Shown in pieces: positions 27,045 to 36,344 of a DNA stretch of 64,000 bases. Where the stretch lies: assembly GCF_021531595.1 (NCBI RefSeq), contig NZ_JADYUD010000008.1, positions 47,250-111,249 of the forward strand, given 5' to 3'. This stretch comes from Fusobacterium perfoetens (GTDB lineage Bacteria > Fusobacteriota > Fusobacteriia > Fusobacteriales > Fusobacteriaceae). Under the pieces are notes generated by a model, which had not been told where the DNA came from, searched no databases, and saw only the letters and a program-made list of their open reading frames with translations. Both the position numbers and the translations under genes were made by a program. How positions within the stretch are numbered: position 1 is the first letter of the stretch; each line of letters begins with the position of its first letter.

Positions 27045-27280
27045 AAAAAAGGACCTCTTTTCATTAGTCCTTAAGCAAGAATAAACTCCAGTCTACCGTA
27101 TTTCCCTTGGTTTTGGTCGCCATTAAAATAAGTGGTAGTCAGTTAAAGTAACCATACAGGGTCCGTAACATTTGAATGCTCGTGACGAATCTGAGTTAGT
27201 TAAAACAGAGCCGACCCCCTGAGCGACCATAGGCCCAAAACCTCAGGAAACTGACGCATAGACCAGAACTTCTATTCTTT
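27045..27280 (-). ncRNA. Structured small RNA, 6S-like candidate
   Basis: About 235 nt transcribed on the minus strand from a strong promoter to an intrinsic terminator (AAGGACT / AGGTCCTT stem then T-run, plus-strand 27049-27072). Its two ends pair: AAGAATA near the 5' end with TATTCTT near the 3' end, then GTCTA with TAGAC. Internal long-range helices are visible: GGTTTT plus GGTCGC with GCGACCAAAACC, and CAGGG..TC with GGACCCTG. This closed, mostly double-stranded shape with internal bulges fits 6S RNA, but it is longer than the usual 180-200 nt and I cannot match a signature. RNase P, tmRNA and SRP RNA motifs are absent. Real transcription unit: fairly sure; identity: uncertain. Confidence 0.6.
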
Positions 27281-27286
27281 TAAAGG

Positions 27287-27315
27287 ATTGTATCACAATT
27301 TTTACAATATTTCAA
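27287..27315 (-). promoter_or_regulatory. Promoter of the small RNA
   Basis: On the minus strand, TTGAAA (27310-27315) and TACAAT (27287-27292) are separated by exactly 17 bases, placing the transcript start near 27280. Confidence 0.75.
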
Positions 27316-27340
27316 TATTTATTTTATTTTTTCTCGTTTC

Positions 27341-29116
27341 TTATTTAGTTTCCTCAACATAAGTGCTTTCAAGATAAAGTTCTTCAAGCTGTTCTTTTTC
27401 TACAAAACCAGGAGCTTCTGTCATCAGACATTGACCTTTGTTTGTTTTAGGGAATGGAATAACATCTCTTATAGAATTTTCTTTTAACATTACCATAAGC
27501 CATCTGTCAATTCCAAATGCAAGTCCTCCGTGAGGTGGTGCACCATATTTAAATGCATCAACAAAGAATCCAAATTTTTCACGAGCTTGTTCTTTAGAAA
27601 GTCCTAATTTTTCAAATACTTTTTCTTGAACTTGAGGATTGTGAATTCTTATACTTCCTCCTCCAATTTCACTTCCGTTTAATACAAGGTCGTAAGTATT
27701 AGTTCTTATATCCATTTCGCCTGCAAGGAATTTATCCATATCTTCTGCCATAATAGAAGTGAATGGGTGGTGTTCAGCTTTATATCTTCCTTCTTCTTCA
27801 TCATATTCAAACATAGGGAAATGAACAATCCATAGGAATTTAAATTCATCTTTGTTGTAAAGGTTAAGCTCTTTTCCAAGTCTTAATCTTACAGCTCCTA
27901 AACTTGCATAAACAACTTTAGGTTTATCTGCAACGATTATAATAACATCTCCTGTTTTTGCTCCTGTTCTTTCTATAACAGCATTCATTTCTTCTTCAGA
28001 GAAGAATTTTGCTATAGGAGAGTTTACTCCTTCAGCAGTAAGTTTTATCCAAGCCATTCCTTTAGCACCGAAATATCTTTTTACATATTCTTCATAATCA
28101 GAAAGAATTTTTCTTGAGAAAGTATCAGCAACACCTGGTGCAACAACAGCTTTAACAATTCCTCCAGCTTCAACAGTAGAAGTGAAAGCTTTAAATCCAC
28201 ATTTTGCAGCTATATCTGTTAAATCTTTTAATTCAACACCAAATCTTGTATCAGGTTTGTCTGAACCATATCTTTCCATAGCTTCTTTATATTCCATTTT
28301 TGGAAATTCATAATCTGCAGTTTCTCCTGTAACAGCAGTGAATACAGTTTTAGCAAGTCCTTCTATTATTCTTGTAACATCTTCAAGTTCAACAAAAGAC
28401 ATTTCAATATCAAGCTGTGTAAACTCAGGTTGTCTGTCAGCTCTTAAATCCTCATCTCTGAAACATTTTGCAATTTGGAAGTATTTTTCTACTCCTGCAA
28501 TCATAAGAAGCTGCTTAAATAATTGAGGAGACTGAGGAAGTGCATAGAATTGTCCTTCATTTGTTCTGCTTGGAACTAAGAAGTCTCTTGCTCCTTCTGG
28601 AGTAGATTTTGTAAGGATAGGAGTATCTACATCAAGGAATCCTGCCTTATCCATATAGTTTCTGATTGCCATAATCATTTTATGTCTCATTTTTAAGTTG
28701 TGAATCATTTGAGGTCTTCTGATATCTAAGTATCTGTATTTTAGTCTTGTATTTTCATTAAGACCTGTATCTGTCATTTGGAATGGAAGAGTTTCACAGC
28801 TGTTTAATACAGTAAGGTCAGTTGCAAAAACTTCAATTTCTCCTGTAGGAATATTCATGTTTTTGCTGAACCTTTCTCTTACTTCTCCTTCAACTCTTAT
28901 AACAGATTCTGTTTTTAATTTTTGAGCTGCCTCAACAACTGCTGCATCAGCAACATCAGTGTGGAAAACTATTTGAGTAATACCTTCTCTGTCTCTAAGG
29001 TCTACGAATGTAAGTCCTCCAAGGTCTCTTTTTGTTGCAACCCAACCGGAAAGAATAACTTTCTGACCGATATTTTCTTTCCTTAATTCACCTAAATTAT
29101 GTGTTCTGTATATCAT
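27341..29116 (-). CDS. aspS: Aspartyl-tRNA synthetase
   Basis: A class IIb synthetase. N-terminal OB-fold anticodon-binding domain ([20 protein letters not shown]), catalytic domain with motif 2 [20 protein letters not shown], the bacterial GAD insertion domain in the middle (about 290-400), and motif 3 [14 protein letters not shown]. 591 residues matches the long bacterial form. The C-terminal end is [16 protein letters not shown] plus a tail. It follows hisS by 26 bases. Whether it is discriminating or also charges tRNA-Asn cannot be judged without gatCAB context. Confidence 0.97.
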   Translation of the reverse strand: MIYRTHNLGELRKENIGQKVILSGWVATKRDLGGLTFVDLRDREGITQIVFHTDVADAAVVEAAQKLKTESVIRVEGEVRERFSKNMNIPTGEIEVFATDLTVLNSCETLPFQMTDTGLNENTRLKYRYLDIRRPQMIHNLKMRHKMIMAIRNYMDKAGFLDVDTPILTKSTPEGARDFLVPSRTNEGQFYALPQSPQLFKQLLMIAGVEKYFQIAKCFRDEDLRADRQPEFTQLDIEMSFVELEDVTRIIEGLAKTVFTAVTGETADYEFPKMEYKEAMERYGSDKPDTRFGVELKDLTDIAAKCGFKAFTSTVEAGGIVKAVVAPGVADTFSRKILSDYEEYVKRYFGAKGMAWIKLTAEGVNSPIAKFFSEEEMNAVIERTGAKTGDVIIIVADKPKVVYASLGAVRLRLGKELNLYNKDEFKFLWIVHFPMFEYDEEEGRYKAEHHPFTSIMAEDMDKFLAGEMDIRTNTYDLVLNGSEIGGGSIRIHNPQVQEKVFEKLGLSKEQAREKFGFFVDAFKYGAPPHGGLAFGIDRWLMVMLKENSIRDVIPFPKTNKGQCLMTEAPGFVEKEQLEELYLESTYVEETK

Positions 29117-29142
29117 TTTAAATCCTCTCCTTAAAAAGATTA

Positions 29143-30384
29143 TTATTTTGCGATTTTATTTATAACTTCTTCAAGAGTAACTTCTTCCTGTGTTCTGGCA
29201 TTGAAATCTTTTAAAACTACAACACCTTTATTAAGTTCATCTTCACCTATTATGATAACATAATTTACACCAAGTTTGTCAGCTTTTTTCATGTGTCCTT
29301 TCATTCCTCTTGCTCCAAAGTCCACTGCTGCTTTAAGACCTGCTTTTCTTAAATCATTTGTAAGTTTCATTGCAGTTTCTTCAGCTTTTTCACCAAGCCA
29401 CGCAACATATACATCAGGATTTTCAGAAGGAATTTCATCAAGAAGCATCATTATTCTTTCAATTCCAGCAGCAAAACCAAAAGCAGGAATTTCCTTATCT
29501 CCAAGCTGTTTTAGAAGATTGTCATATCTTCCTCCTCCAAGAACAGTTCCCTGAGCACCAAGTTTATTTGTAACTATTTCATAAACTGTACTTGAATAAT
29601 AATCAAGTCCTCTTACTAGTTTAGGGTTTTCAACATATGGAACTCCAAAAAGAGTAAGATATTTTTTTACAGTTTCATAGTGTGTTCTTTCTTCTTCTGA
29701 AAGAGAATCAATAATGCTTGGAGCATTTGCAGTATGTTTCTTACATGTGTCTATTTTACAATCAAGAACTCTTAAAGGATTTGTTTCAAGTCTTCTTTTA
29801 CAGTCCTCACAAAGCTCTTCTTTAACAGGCATAAGGTAGTCTATAAGAGCCTGTCTGTATTTTTTACGAGATTCTTGTCCTCCAACAGAGTTAATATTAA
29901 CTTCAAGATCAGTTATTCCAAGTTTTTCAAGGAAATGGTATCCCATAGCAATAACTTCAGCATCAAGAACAGGGGATGATTCTCCAAGAACTTCAACACC
30001 CACCTGATTAAATTCTCTCTGTCTTCCTGCCTGAGGTCTTTCATATCTGAACATAGATCCAAGATAATAAAATTTAGATACTTCTTCTTTAGCATAAATT
30101 TTATTTTCAAGATATGCTCTTACAACAGATGCAGTTCCCTCAGGTCTAAGAGTAATGCTTCTGTCTCCTTTGTCAATAAAAGTATACATTTCTTTTTCAA
30201 CAACATCTGTAGCTTCACCTATTCCTCTTTTGAAAAGGTCTGTTTCTTCAAATATAGGTGTTTTTATAAAAGAATACCCATAAGATTTGAATAAATCTTC
30301 AGCTTCTCTATGAATGTATGAATATTTTGAGGCAGTTCCCTCAATAATGTCTTTTGTACCTCTCACTGCCTTAATAAGTTTCAT
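29143..30384 (-). CDS. hisS: Histidyl-tRNA synthetase
   Basis: A class II synthetase: motif 1 region [20 protein letters not shown], motif 2 [20 protein letters not shown], the histidine-binding [15 protein letters not shown], and motif 3 [14 protein letters not shown]. The C-terminal anticodon-binding domain covers about 320-413. 413 residues is standard. Located between rarA and aspS in one minus-strand unit, the common hisS-aspS pairing. Confidence 0.96.
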   Translation of the reverse strand: MKLIKAVRGTKDIIEGTASKYSYIHREAEDLFKSYGYSFIKTPIFEETDLFKRGIGEATDVVEKEMYTFIDKGDRSITLRPEGTASVVRAYLENKIYAKEEVSKFYYLGSMFRYERPQAGRQREFNQVGVEVLGESSPVLDAEVIAMGYHFLEKLGITDLEVNINSVGGQESRKKYRQALIDYLMPVKEELCEDCKRRLETNPLRVLDCKIDTCKKHTANAPSIIDSLSEEERTHYETVKKYLTLFGVPYVENPKLVRGLDYYSSTVYEIVTNKLGAQGTVLGGGRYDNLLKQLGDKEIPAFGFAAGIERIMMLLDEIPSENPDVYVAWLGEKAEETAMKLTNDLRKAGLKAAVDFGARGMKGHMKKADKLGVNYVIIIGEDELNKGVVVLKDFNARTQEEVTLEEVINKIAK

Positions 30385-30420
30385 CAGTTTCCCTCCTGAA
30401 TATATTTACATAAATTATTT

Positions 30421-31659
30421 TTATTTTCTGTTTTTCCAAAGTTTTTCAATTTTATCTCTTATCTGGTTTTCAAATTTATTGTTTCCAGGTTCATAATATT
30501 TTTTTACTTTTTTTCTATATGCTTGTTCTATAAAATTTCCTGGATAATCGTGAGGATATATATATCCTTTTGCTCCATCAGCTATGTGTGCAGGAACAGG
30601 CTCAAGATCTCCAGCTTTTATATCAGCAAGAACAGAATTAATTCCATTATAACACGAGTTGCTTTTACTTGAAATAGCTAAATAAATAACAGCATGAGCA
30701 AGAATAATTCTTATTTCAGGCATTCCTATTTTTTCAGAAGCATTATATGCAGCATTTGCAATAAGAAGTGCCTCTGGATTTGCCATTCCAATATCTTCAC
30801 TAGCTTGAATAAGAAGGCGTCTTGCGATATACCTTGGATCTTCTCCTCCATAAAGAAGTCTTCCCATCCAATAAAGTGCAGCATCAGGATCGCTTCCTCT
30901 TATACTTTTAATCATAGCTGAAATTATATTATATTTATCTTCTTCTTTATGAAAAGAAGCTTTTCTTTGAGAAAAAATTTCTTCAACATCTTTCGTATTA
31001 CTATTTTCAAGATTTTTAAAGTAAAGTTCAAGATAGTTAAGAGCAATTCTGCTGTCTCCATTTGAAATATCAAGAATGATATTTTTAATATTTTCAGGAA
31101 GATTTTTTCCGTAATATTTTTCTCCTCTTTTCAGAACTTCTTTTATATCTTCCCTGTTAAGTGCTTTAAACTCAAAAACAAGGCATCTTGAAAGAAGAGC
31201 ATTATTAAGATTATGATATGGATTTTCTGTTGTAGCTCCTATTAGAATAAGAACACCAGATTCAGTATAAGAAAGTAGGGCATCTTGCTGCAGTTTATTG
31301 AACCTATGTATTTCATCAAGAAATAAAACAGTTCTTCTTCCATAAAGCTCAATATCTTGTTTAGCTTTTGAGACAATATCTCTTAAGTCATTAAGGGAAG
31401 CAACAGTTGCATTTAGTGAAGCTATATTACAGTTAAGTTCATTTGAAATAACTTCTCCAAGAGAACTTTTTCCACACCCTGGAGGGCCGAAAAGAATCAT
31501 ATTGCTTATATTTCCACTTTTTATAATATTTGTAAGAATTTTATTGTCTCCAAGAAGCTCTTTCTGTCCTATAAATTCACTGAGTTTTTTTGGTCTCAGC
31601 TTTAAGGAAAGAGGTTTTATATCATTGTAATTATTTTGAAAAAGAGTTCCCATACTCAT
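30421..31659 (-). CDS. rarA: Replication-associated recombination protein A (RarA/MgsA)
   Basis: An AAA+ ATPase related to the clamp loader that acts at stalled forks. Walker A FGPPGCGKSSLGEV, Walker B VLFLDEIHRFNKLQQDALL, sensor-1 GATTENPYHNLNNALLSR, and the C-terminal tetramerisation region with SIRGSDPDAALYWMGRLL, GGEDPRYIARRLL and ASEDIGMANP. The frame extends to 31710 through the secG terminator hairpin; AGGAGAAG five bases before the ATG at 31659 (MSMGTLFQNN) fixes the start. Confidence 0.94.
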   Translation of the reverse strand: MSMGTLFQNNYNDIKPLSLKLRPKKLSEFIGQKELLGDNKILTNIIKSGNISNMILFGPPGCGKSSLGEVISNELNCNIASLNATVASLNDLRDIVSKAKQDIELYGRRTVLFLDEIHRFNKLQQDALLSYTESGVLILIGATTENPYHNLNNALLSRCLVFEFKALNREDIKEVLKRGEKYYGKNLPENIKNIILDISNGDSRIALNYLELYFKNLENSNTKDVEEIFSQRKASFHKEEDKYNIISAMIKSIRGSDPDAALYWMGRLLYGGEDPRYIARRLLIQASEDIGMANPEALLIANAAYNASEKIGMPEIRIILAHAVIYLAISSKSNSCYNGINSVLADIKAGDLEPVPAHIADGAKGYIYPHDYPGNFIEQAYRKKVKKYYEPGNNKFENQIRDKIEKLWKNRK

Positions 31660-31687
31660 AAAATCTTCTCCTGAAAAACATAGAAAT

Positions 31688-31715
31688 AAAAAGACATGTT
31701 GATACAACATGTCTT
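31688..31715 (-). terminator. Terminator after secG
   Basis: AAGACATGTTG / CAACATGTCTT (31691-31701 with 31705-31715) forms an 11-bp perfect stem. On the minus strand it is followed by TTTATTT. It lies between secG and rarA. Confidence 0.85.
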
Positions 31716-31722
31716 CAATTTT

Positions 31723-31950
31723 TTATGATAAGTATAAGTATAATAAAAGTGCTGTTATTATAAATAAAGCAGCTACAATTTTTGTTGCTTTTGCTAAAGG
31801 ACCACCATCTTTTGACAATCCGAAAACTGTATTTGCACTTCCCATTCCCATACTTCCAGAAAGTCCACGACTCCTGTCAGGTTGTATTAAAACTAATACA
31901 ATTAGGGCTATGGCAAAGATAAATAACAATGCTGTTAATAAACCTTCCAT
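31723..31950 (-). CDS. secG: Preprotein translocase subunit SecG
   Basis: A 75-residue protein with two membrane helices separated by the conserved linker LIQPDRSRGLSGSMGMGSANTVFG-type segment (quoted in part: GLSGSMGMGSAN), diagnostic for SecG. It stabilises SecYEG during protein export. It has its own promoter and terminator. The nearby rarA and the large decarboxylase gene have no functional tie. Confidence 0.92.
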   Translation of the reverse strand: MEGLLTALLFIFAIALIVLVLIQPDRSRGLSGSMGMGSANTVFGLSKDGGPLAKATKIVAALFIITALLLYLYLS

Positions 31951-31984
31951 TTTTATCCTCCGACTTTGTGTATATTCTCATAAT

Positions 31985-32013
31985 ATTATAATACATTCTT
32001 AGCAATTTGAAAA
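31985..32013 (-). promoter_or_regulatory. Candidate promoter of secG
   Basis: Minus-strand TTTTCA (32008-32013) and TATAAT (31985-31990), 17-base spacer, 35 bases upstream of the secG ATG. Confidence 0.55.
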
Positions 32014-32036
32014 GAATTATATTTAATAAAAATAAA

Positions 32037-32062
32037 AAAACTCTTGGCTAACCAAGAGTTTT
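32037..32062 (-). terminator. Terminator after the decarboxylase-arginase gene
   Basis: AAAACTCTTGG / CCAAGAGTTTT with a 4-base loop (32037-32047 with 32052-32062), followed on the minus strand by a T-rich run. Confidence 0.9.
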
Positions 32063-32083
32063 AAATTATTCAATAAATATTTA

Positions 32084-34435
32084 TTAATATATTGGGTTAA
32101 GCATAAATTCTGTAAAGTCTCTTACAAGAGCAGCAGTTTTTTCATTTTTGTCACGAACTGGGTTAAATTCAACTATATCAACTGATGTGATAAAGTAGTT
32201 TTTAAATAAGAATTTGAATGTTTTATAAACATCATCTTCATCAAATCCGTTTTTAACTGGAGTACTTACTCCTGGAGCTGCTATTGGATTCATAGAATCT
32301 ATGTCAAAACTGATGTGGATATTGTCAACTTTTAAGTAATCATGAATTTCAGCAAGAACACTGTCTATTCCTTTACGAAGAACATCATCATAATGATATA
32401 CTTTTACTCCAAGTTTTTCAATAACATCTCTTTCTCTTACATCAATATCTCTTGCTCCCAAAAGAACAACATTTTCAGGTTTTATTTTTGCACCTTCAAA
32501 GAAACAGTTAACCATGTCTTCGTCTCCTTCTCCTTGTAAAAGTGCAAGAGGCATTCCATGAATATTTCCTGTAATTGTAGTTTCATTTGTATTCATGTCT
32601 GCATGGGCATCAATCCAGATAACTCCTATTTCTTTTGTTTTTGCAACTCCAGAAATTGTTCCAAGAGCAATAGAGTGGTCTCCTCCGATTGTTATTGGTC
32701 TGTATCCATCTTCTATAGCTTCATTTATAGATTTAGCTACTTTTTCACAGGTATGAAGTATTGTATTTTTATATTTCATATTTGGATGATTGAAGTCTTC
32801 TCTTTGTTTTTCAATATCAATAACTTCAATTTCATCAAATGTATCTGGATAATTTTCAACAAGGACATCAACACCAAATTCTATTCCAGATTTATCTGCT
32901 CCAAGATTTAATGGAACACCAAATATTTTATTTTTCATTTTTTCAGTGTAGATGTACATAGCATCTTCATCTTCAATTACATTAATATATTCAAGGTTAG
33001 GATCTTCCATTCCTTGAAGATGAGTTTTAGTTTCTTTAAGTTCATCAATATATTCAATAACTTCTTTGCTGATTCTTTCTCCTGGAACTATAATAGGGAT
33101 ACCAGGTGGATAAGCCATAATCATTTCAGCACAGATTTTTCCTTCGCTTTCTTCAAAAAGAACTTTGTTTTTATCAGAATAGAATGCTTCCCTTGGTACA
33201 AGTACAGGCTCAGGGATTGCAGGTATTCTTAAACTTTTAACTTTTTTAATTTCTTTAGTGTCATAGAATCTTTTGCTTATATCTTTAAGAGCGTTTATAA
33301 GTTTTAAAGCACTGTCAGGAGTATCTCCTATTGTAATAAGCCCTAAAACATTGTAGTAATCTGAAAGTTCCATTTGAATATTGTAGTCATCTGTTAAAAT
33401 TGATTCAAGTTCAAATCCTGTAATTCCAAGTCCTTTTGCAGATATAGTAATTTTTGTAGGATCAAAAGCAAATACTCCTTCTCTTCCTACAATTTCAGCT
33501 CCAAATGAGTGAATTCCTGGAATTTTATTTATTTCAGATCTTAAATAATTTGCAAGTTCTATTGTTCTTGTAAGAAGATCTCTTCCATGGATTGCCATTT
33601 GTCTTCTTGCACAGTCAAGTGATGCCATCAATGGATAAGATGGAGATGTTGTGTGTAAAAGACTAAGAATTTGCTGAACTCTGTTAGCATCTACTCTGTT
33701 TGAATTTACATGAAGAAGAGACATTTGAGTCATTGCCCCTAAAATTTTATGTGTACTTTGACAACAGATGTCAGCTCCTGCATCAACAGCAGATAATGGT
33801 AAGTCTTCATGGAAATGAAGATGAGGGCCATGAGCTTCATCAACGATTAAAGGAATATCATAGCTGTGAACTATATTTGCTATTTTTTGAATGTCAGTTG
33901 CCACTCCATAATATGTAGGGTTTATTATAAGAACTGCTTTTATATCTGAATGCTGTTCAAGCATTTTTTCAACTGTTGATGGTCTTACTCCATGAGCAAT
34001 TCCAAGTTCGTCATCAATTTCAGGATTCATATAAACAGGAACAGCTCCTGAAAGAATTATTCCAGCAGAAACAGATTTATGAACATTTCTTGGAACAAGT
34101 ATTTTTTCTCCTGATTTTACAACTGATAATATCATGGCTTGAATGGCTCCTGATGTTCCATTCACGGCGAAGAAACTTTTCTTAACTCCATAAGCATCTG
34201 CTGCAAGTTCTTGAGCTTCTTTTATACAGCTTTTTGGGTGGTGAAGTCCGTCAACCATTTTAAAAATAGTAACATCTATTTTAAATGGGTTGGTTCCCAT
34301 AAACTCCAAAAATTCTTCATCCACTCCATGTCCTTGCTTATGTCCCGGAACATGAAAAGGAACTATGTTTCTTTTTACATATACATCTTTCAACACTGTG
34401 AAAAGCGGTGTTAGATTTTGGTCTAAAGTTGCCAT
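32084..34435 (-). CDS. Bifunctional Orn/Lys/Arg decarboxylase - arginase fusion
   Basis: One uninterrupted 783-residue ORF with two enzymes. Residues 1 to about 475 are an aspartate-aminotransferase-fold PLP decarboxylase of the Bacillus SpeA/YaaO type: VPFHVPGHKQG, VDEAHGPHLHFHEDLP, PLP lysine K230 in QSTHK, and YPPGIPIIVPGE (442-453). Residues about 503-783 are a ureohydrolase: GGDHS (H587), DAHAD (D609, H611, D613), SFDID (D711, D713) and E756. The NTNETTITGNIHG segment after DAHAD is arginase-like rather than agmatinase-like. The likely overall reaction is arginine to ornithine plus urea, then putrescine plus CO2. If the N-domain prefers arginine and the C-domain agmatine, the products are the same. 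Confidence 0.9.
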   Translation of the reverse strand: MATLDQNLTPLFTVLKDVYVKRNIVPFHVPGHKQGHGVDEEFLEFMGTNPFKIDVTIFKMVDGLHHPKSCIKEAQELAADAYGVKKSFFAVNGTSGAIQAMILSVVKSGEKILVPRNVHKSVSAGIILSGAVPVYMNPEIDDELGIAHGVRPSTVEKMLEQHSDIKAVLIINPTYYGVATDIQKIANIVHSYDIPLIVDEAHGPHLHFHEDLPLSAVDAGADICCQSTHKILGAMTQMSLLHVNSNRVDANRVQQILSLLHTTSPSYPLMASLDCARRQMAIHGRDLLTRTIELANYLRSEINKIPGIHSFGAEIVGREGVFAFDPTKITISAKGLGITGFELESILTDDYNIQMELSDYYNVLGLITIGDTPDSALKLINALKDISKRFYDTKEIKKVKSLRIPAIPEPVLVPREAFYSDKNKVLFEESEGKICAEMIMAYPPGIPIIVPGERISKEVIEYIDELKETKTHLQGMEDPNLEYINVIEDEDAMYIYTEKMKNKIFGVPLNLGADKSGIEFGVDVLVENYPDTFDEIEVIDIEKQREDFNHPNMKYKNTILHTCEKVAKSINEAIEDGYRPITIGGDHSIALGTISGVAKTKEIGVIWIDAHADMNTNETTITGNIHGMPLALLQGEGDEDMVNCFFEGAKIKPENVVLLGARDIDVRERDVIEKLGVKVYHYDDVLRKGIDSVLAEIHDYLKVDNIHISFDIDSMNPIAAPGVSTPVKNGFDEDDVYKTFKFLFKNYFITSVDIVEFNPVRDKNEKTAALVRDFTEFMLNPIY

Positions 34436-34563
34436 TCTTACCTCCTTAATTTACTTAATAAATTATCAAATTTTTTTATTTATGTTATAATACAAATGCA
34501 AATTATTGTAGGGCTTTTTTTTGCTTTAGTCAACCTTTATTTTTTATGGAAAGGAGTATTTTT

Positions 34564-35184
34564 TTGAAAAAATTTCTTCTCTTTATTTCAAATGGCTCTG
34601 AAATGTTAGAAATTTCTCCCTTTGTGGATATTTTTGGATGGAACGAAATTGTTGGAGACAAAAAACAAAAAATTAAGATTGTAACAATTTCATACGGAGA
34701 AATTGTAAATGCTACATGGAATTTGAAAATAAAAACAGAGCTTAAATTTGATGAAAACTTTAAGTATGAAGATGAATATGATGGAATAATTATTCCTGGT
34801 GGTTTTGGAAAAGCAGGATATTTTAATGACATTAAAAAAGAAAGTTTTCAGAATCTTATAAGAAAATTTTATGAAAAAGATAAGATTACAGTAGGTATAT
34901 GTACAGGTGCGATAGCTTTAGGGGAAGCAGGTATATTAAAAGGAAAAAAGGCTACAACATATTTTCTTGATAATAAAAGATATTTTAATCAGCTTGAAAA
35001 ATTTGGAGCATTTCCTGTTATGAAAACTCTTGTTAAGGACGGAAATATTTTTACAACAGCAAATCCTCAGTCAGCACTTGTTCTTGGATTTACACTTCTT
35101 GAGCTTTTAACTTCAAAAGAAAATATGGAGAAGGTTGCTTTTAATATGGGATACTCTCATATATGCTGTGAAAATATAATATAA
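34564..35184 (+). CDS. DJ-1/PfpI family protein (ThiJ-like)
   Basis: A class I glutamine-amidotransferase-fold protein. The nucleophile elbow is VGICTGAIALGEAG, with an acidic residue near the N-terminus (NGSEMLEIS), PGGFGKAGYF, and ANPQSALVLGFTLLELL at the C-terminus, all typical of DJ-1/PfpI. Function is usually deglycase, chaperone or stress protection, unassigned here. The first in-frame ATG is at 34546, but AAGGAG (34551-34556) lies downstream of it and 7 bases before TTG 34564, so a TTG start (reading MKKFLLFISNG) is favoured. Confidence 0.85.
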   Translation: MKKFLLFISNGSEMLEISPFVDIFGWNEIVGDKKQKIKIVTISYGEIVNATWNLKIKTELKFDENFKYEDEYDGIIIPGGFGKAGYFNDIKKESFQNLIRKFYEKDKITVGICTGAIALGEAGILKGKKATTYFLDNKRYFNQLEKFGAFPVMKTLVKDGNIFTTANPQSALVLGFTLLELLTSKENMEKVAFNMGYSHICCENII

Positions 35185-35265
35185 ATCTTAAATAAATAGT
35201 GAAATTTCATAAAATATATGTTATGCTTTAAATGTAAAACCATAAATTTTTTAAGAGGTGAAAAT

Positions 35266-35745
35266 ATGAAAATAGAAGAAGGAAAAGTAGTAACACTTGA
35301 ATTTAGAGTTTATGACAACAAAACTAATGAACTTCTTGAAGATACTAAAGAAGTAGGACCTTTCTTTTATATCCATGGATTTGGATATTTCGTTCCAAAA
35401 GTTGAAGAGGAATTAGAAGGAAAAGAAGCAGGGTATAAAACAAAAGTAGCTCTTACAGCTGAAGAAGGATATGGAGAATACGACGAAGACTTAGTAATGG
35501 AAATGGATAGAAAAGATTTTGCTGAGTTTGAAGATATCTATGAAGGATTAGATTTCATAGCTGATCTTGATGACGGTTCTGAACAATCTTTTGTTATAAC
35601 AAAAATAGAAGATGATGTTGTAACTGCTGACGGAAATCACCCATTTGCTGGAAGAGATGTAAGATTTGAAATAGAAGTTACAGGAGTAAGAGAAGCTACT
35701 GAAAAAGAAATAGAAGCTGGAGAACCATTATTTCAAGGATTTTAA
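35266..35745 (+). CDS. SlyD-type FKBP peptidyl-prolyl isomerase
   Basis: A 159-residue FKBP of the SlyD class: KVVTLEFRVYDNKTNELLEDT, PFFYIHGFGYFVPKVEEELEG, then the IF (insert-in-flap) domain (VALTAEEGYGEYDEDLVMEM ... GNHPFAGRDV), and return to the FKBP strand RFEIEVTGVREAT. It combines prolyl isomerase and chaperone activity. It lacks the Cys/His-rich nickel tail of E. coli SlyD. An upstream in-frame Met at 35218 is unlikely; AGAGGTG ahead of ATG 35266 supports this start. Confidence 0.92.
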   Translation: MKIEEGKVVTLEFRVYDNKTNELLEDTKEVGPFFYIHGFGYFVPKVEEELEGKEAGYKTKVALTAEEGYGEYDEDLVMEMDRKDFAEFEDIYEGLDFIADLDDGSEQSFVITKIEDDVVTADGNHPFAGRDVRFEIEVTGVREATEKEIEAGEPLFQGF

Positions 35746-35750
35746 TTTCT

Positions 35751-35836
35751 GTTAATTTTCTTTGAGTAAGTAAAGAAAATTAACCAAAAGAAACTTGCTT
35801 TGCTGGAGAAAATTTTTTTATTATTTTTTAATGCAA
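35751..35836. repeat. Dispersed intergenic repeat, second family, short copy
   Basis: A 13-bp perfect inverted repeat GTTAATTTTCTTT / AAAGAAAATTAAC (35751-35763 with 35772-35784) is followed by CAAAAGAAACTTGCTTTGCTGG and, further on, TTTTTTAATGCAA. The same ordered blocks occur at 56719-56897, where an extra stretch lies between them. It fills the slyD-rpiB gap. Confidence 0.75.
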
Positions 35837-35884
35837 CAAGGTCTAATATTTTGATAAATTATTCTAAAAAAGGGGTAAATAGTA

Positions 35885-36313
35885 ATGAAAATAGCTTTAG
35901 GTTGTGACCACGGTGGTTACGAATTAAAAGAAAAAGTAAAAAAGCATCTTATAGAAAAAGGGCATGAAGTTTTAGATTTAGGATGTCATTCAACTGAATC
36001 TGTAAACTATCCTGTTTATGGAAAAGCAGTTGGACACGCTGTTGTAAACAAAGAAGCTGACTTAGGAGTTATTATCTGTGGAACAGGAATAGGAATTTCT
36101 ATTGCTGCAAATAAAGTTAAAGGTGTAAGAGCTGCTCTTTGTATGAATACAACAATGGCAAGACTTACTAAAGAACACAATAATGCCAATGTTCTTGCAA
36201 TGGGTGCAAGAATGATAGGAGATGTACTTGCTCTTGAAATCGTAGATGAGTTCTTAACTGCTGAGTTCCAAGGTGGAAGACATGCAGAAAGAATAGCTAT
36301 GCTTGAAGACTAA
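35885..36313 (+). CDS. rpiB: Ribose-5-phosphate isomerase B
   Basis: A RpiB/LacAB-type sugar-phosphate isomerase interconverting ribose-5-P and ribulose-5-P. Start MKIALGCDHGGYELKEKVK, catalytic Cys in VIICGTGIGISIAANK, and ARLTKEHNNANVLAMGAR with the phosphate-binding residues. 142 residues matches RpiB. LacA/LacB share the fold, but no lactose genes are near. A HIT protein follows by 31 bases. Confidence 0.94.
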   Translation: MKIALGCDHGGYELKEKVKKHLIEKGHEVLDLGCHSTESVNYPVYGKAVGHAVVNKEADLGVIICGTGIGISIAANKVKGVRAALCMNTTMARLTKEHNNANVLAMGARMIGDVLALEIVDEFLTAEFQGGRHAERIAMLED

Positions 36314-36344
36314 TAATAAAAAATAAAACTGGAGGTATTTAATT

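Noticed and set aside
25857..27045. Long plus-strand ORFs antisense to argS (155, 219 and 129 codons)
   Set aside because: They mirror the argS codons, have Phe/Ser/Ile-heavy composition and no ribosome sites.
27050..27300. The same RNA read on the plus strand
   Set aside because: The plus strand has no hairpin plus T-run at its end and no promoter in place; the minus strand has both.
27012..27340. T-box riboswitch regulating argS
   Set aside because: The region ends in a terminator before argS, as T-boxes do, but the invariant T-box sequence (TGGAACCGCG type) is absent and the two ends pair with each other, so I treat it as a separate small RNA.
32084..34435. Sequencing frameshift artificially joining two genes (decarboxylase and arginase)
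   Set aside because: Both domains are complete, the linker of about 50 residues has no leftover start signal or ribosome site, and the frame is unbroken.
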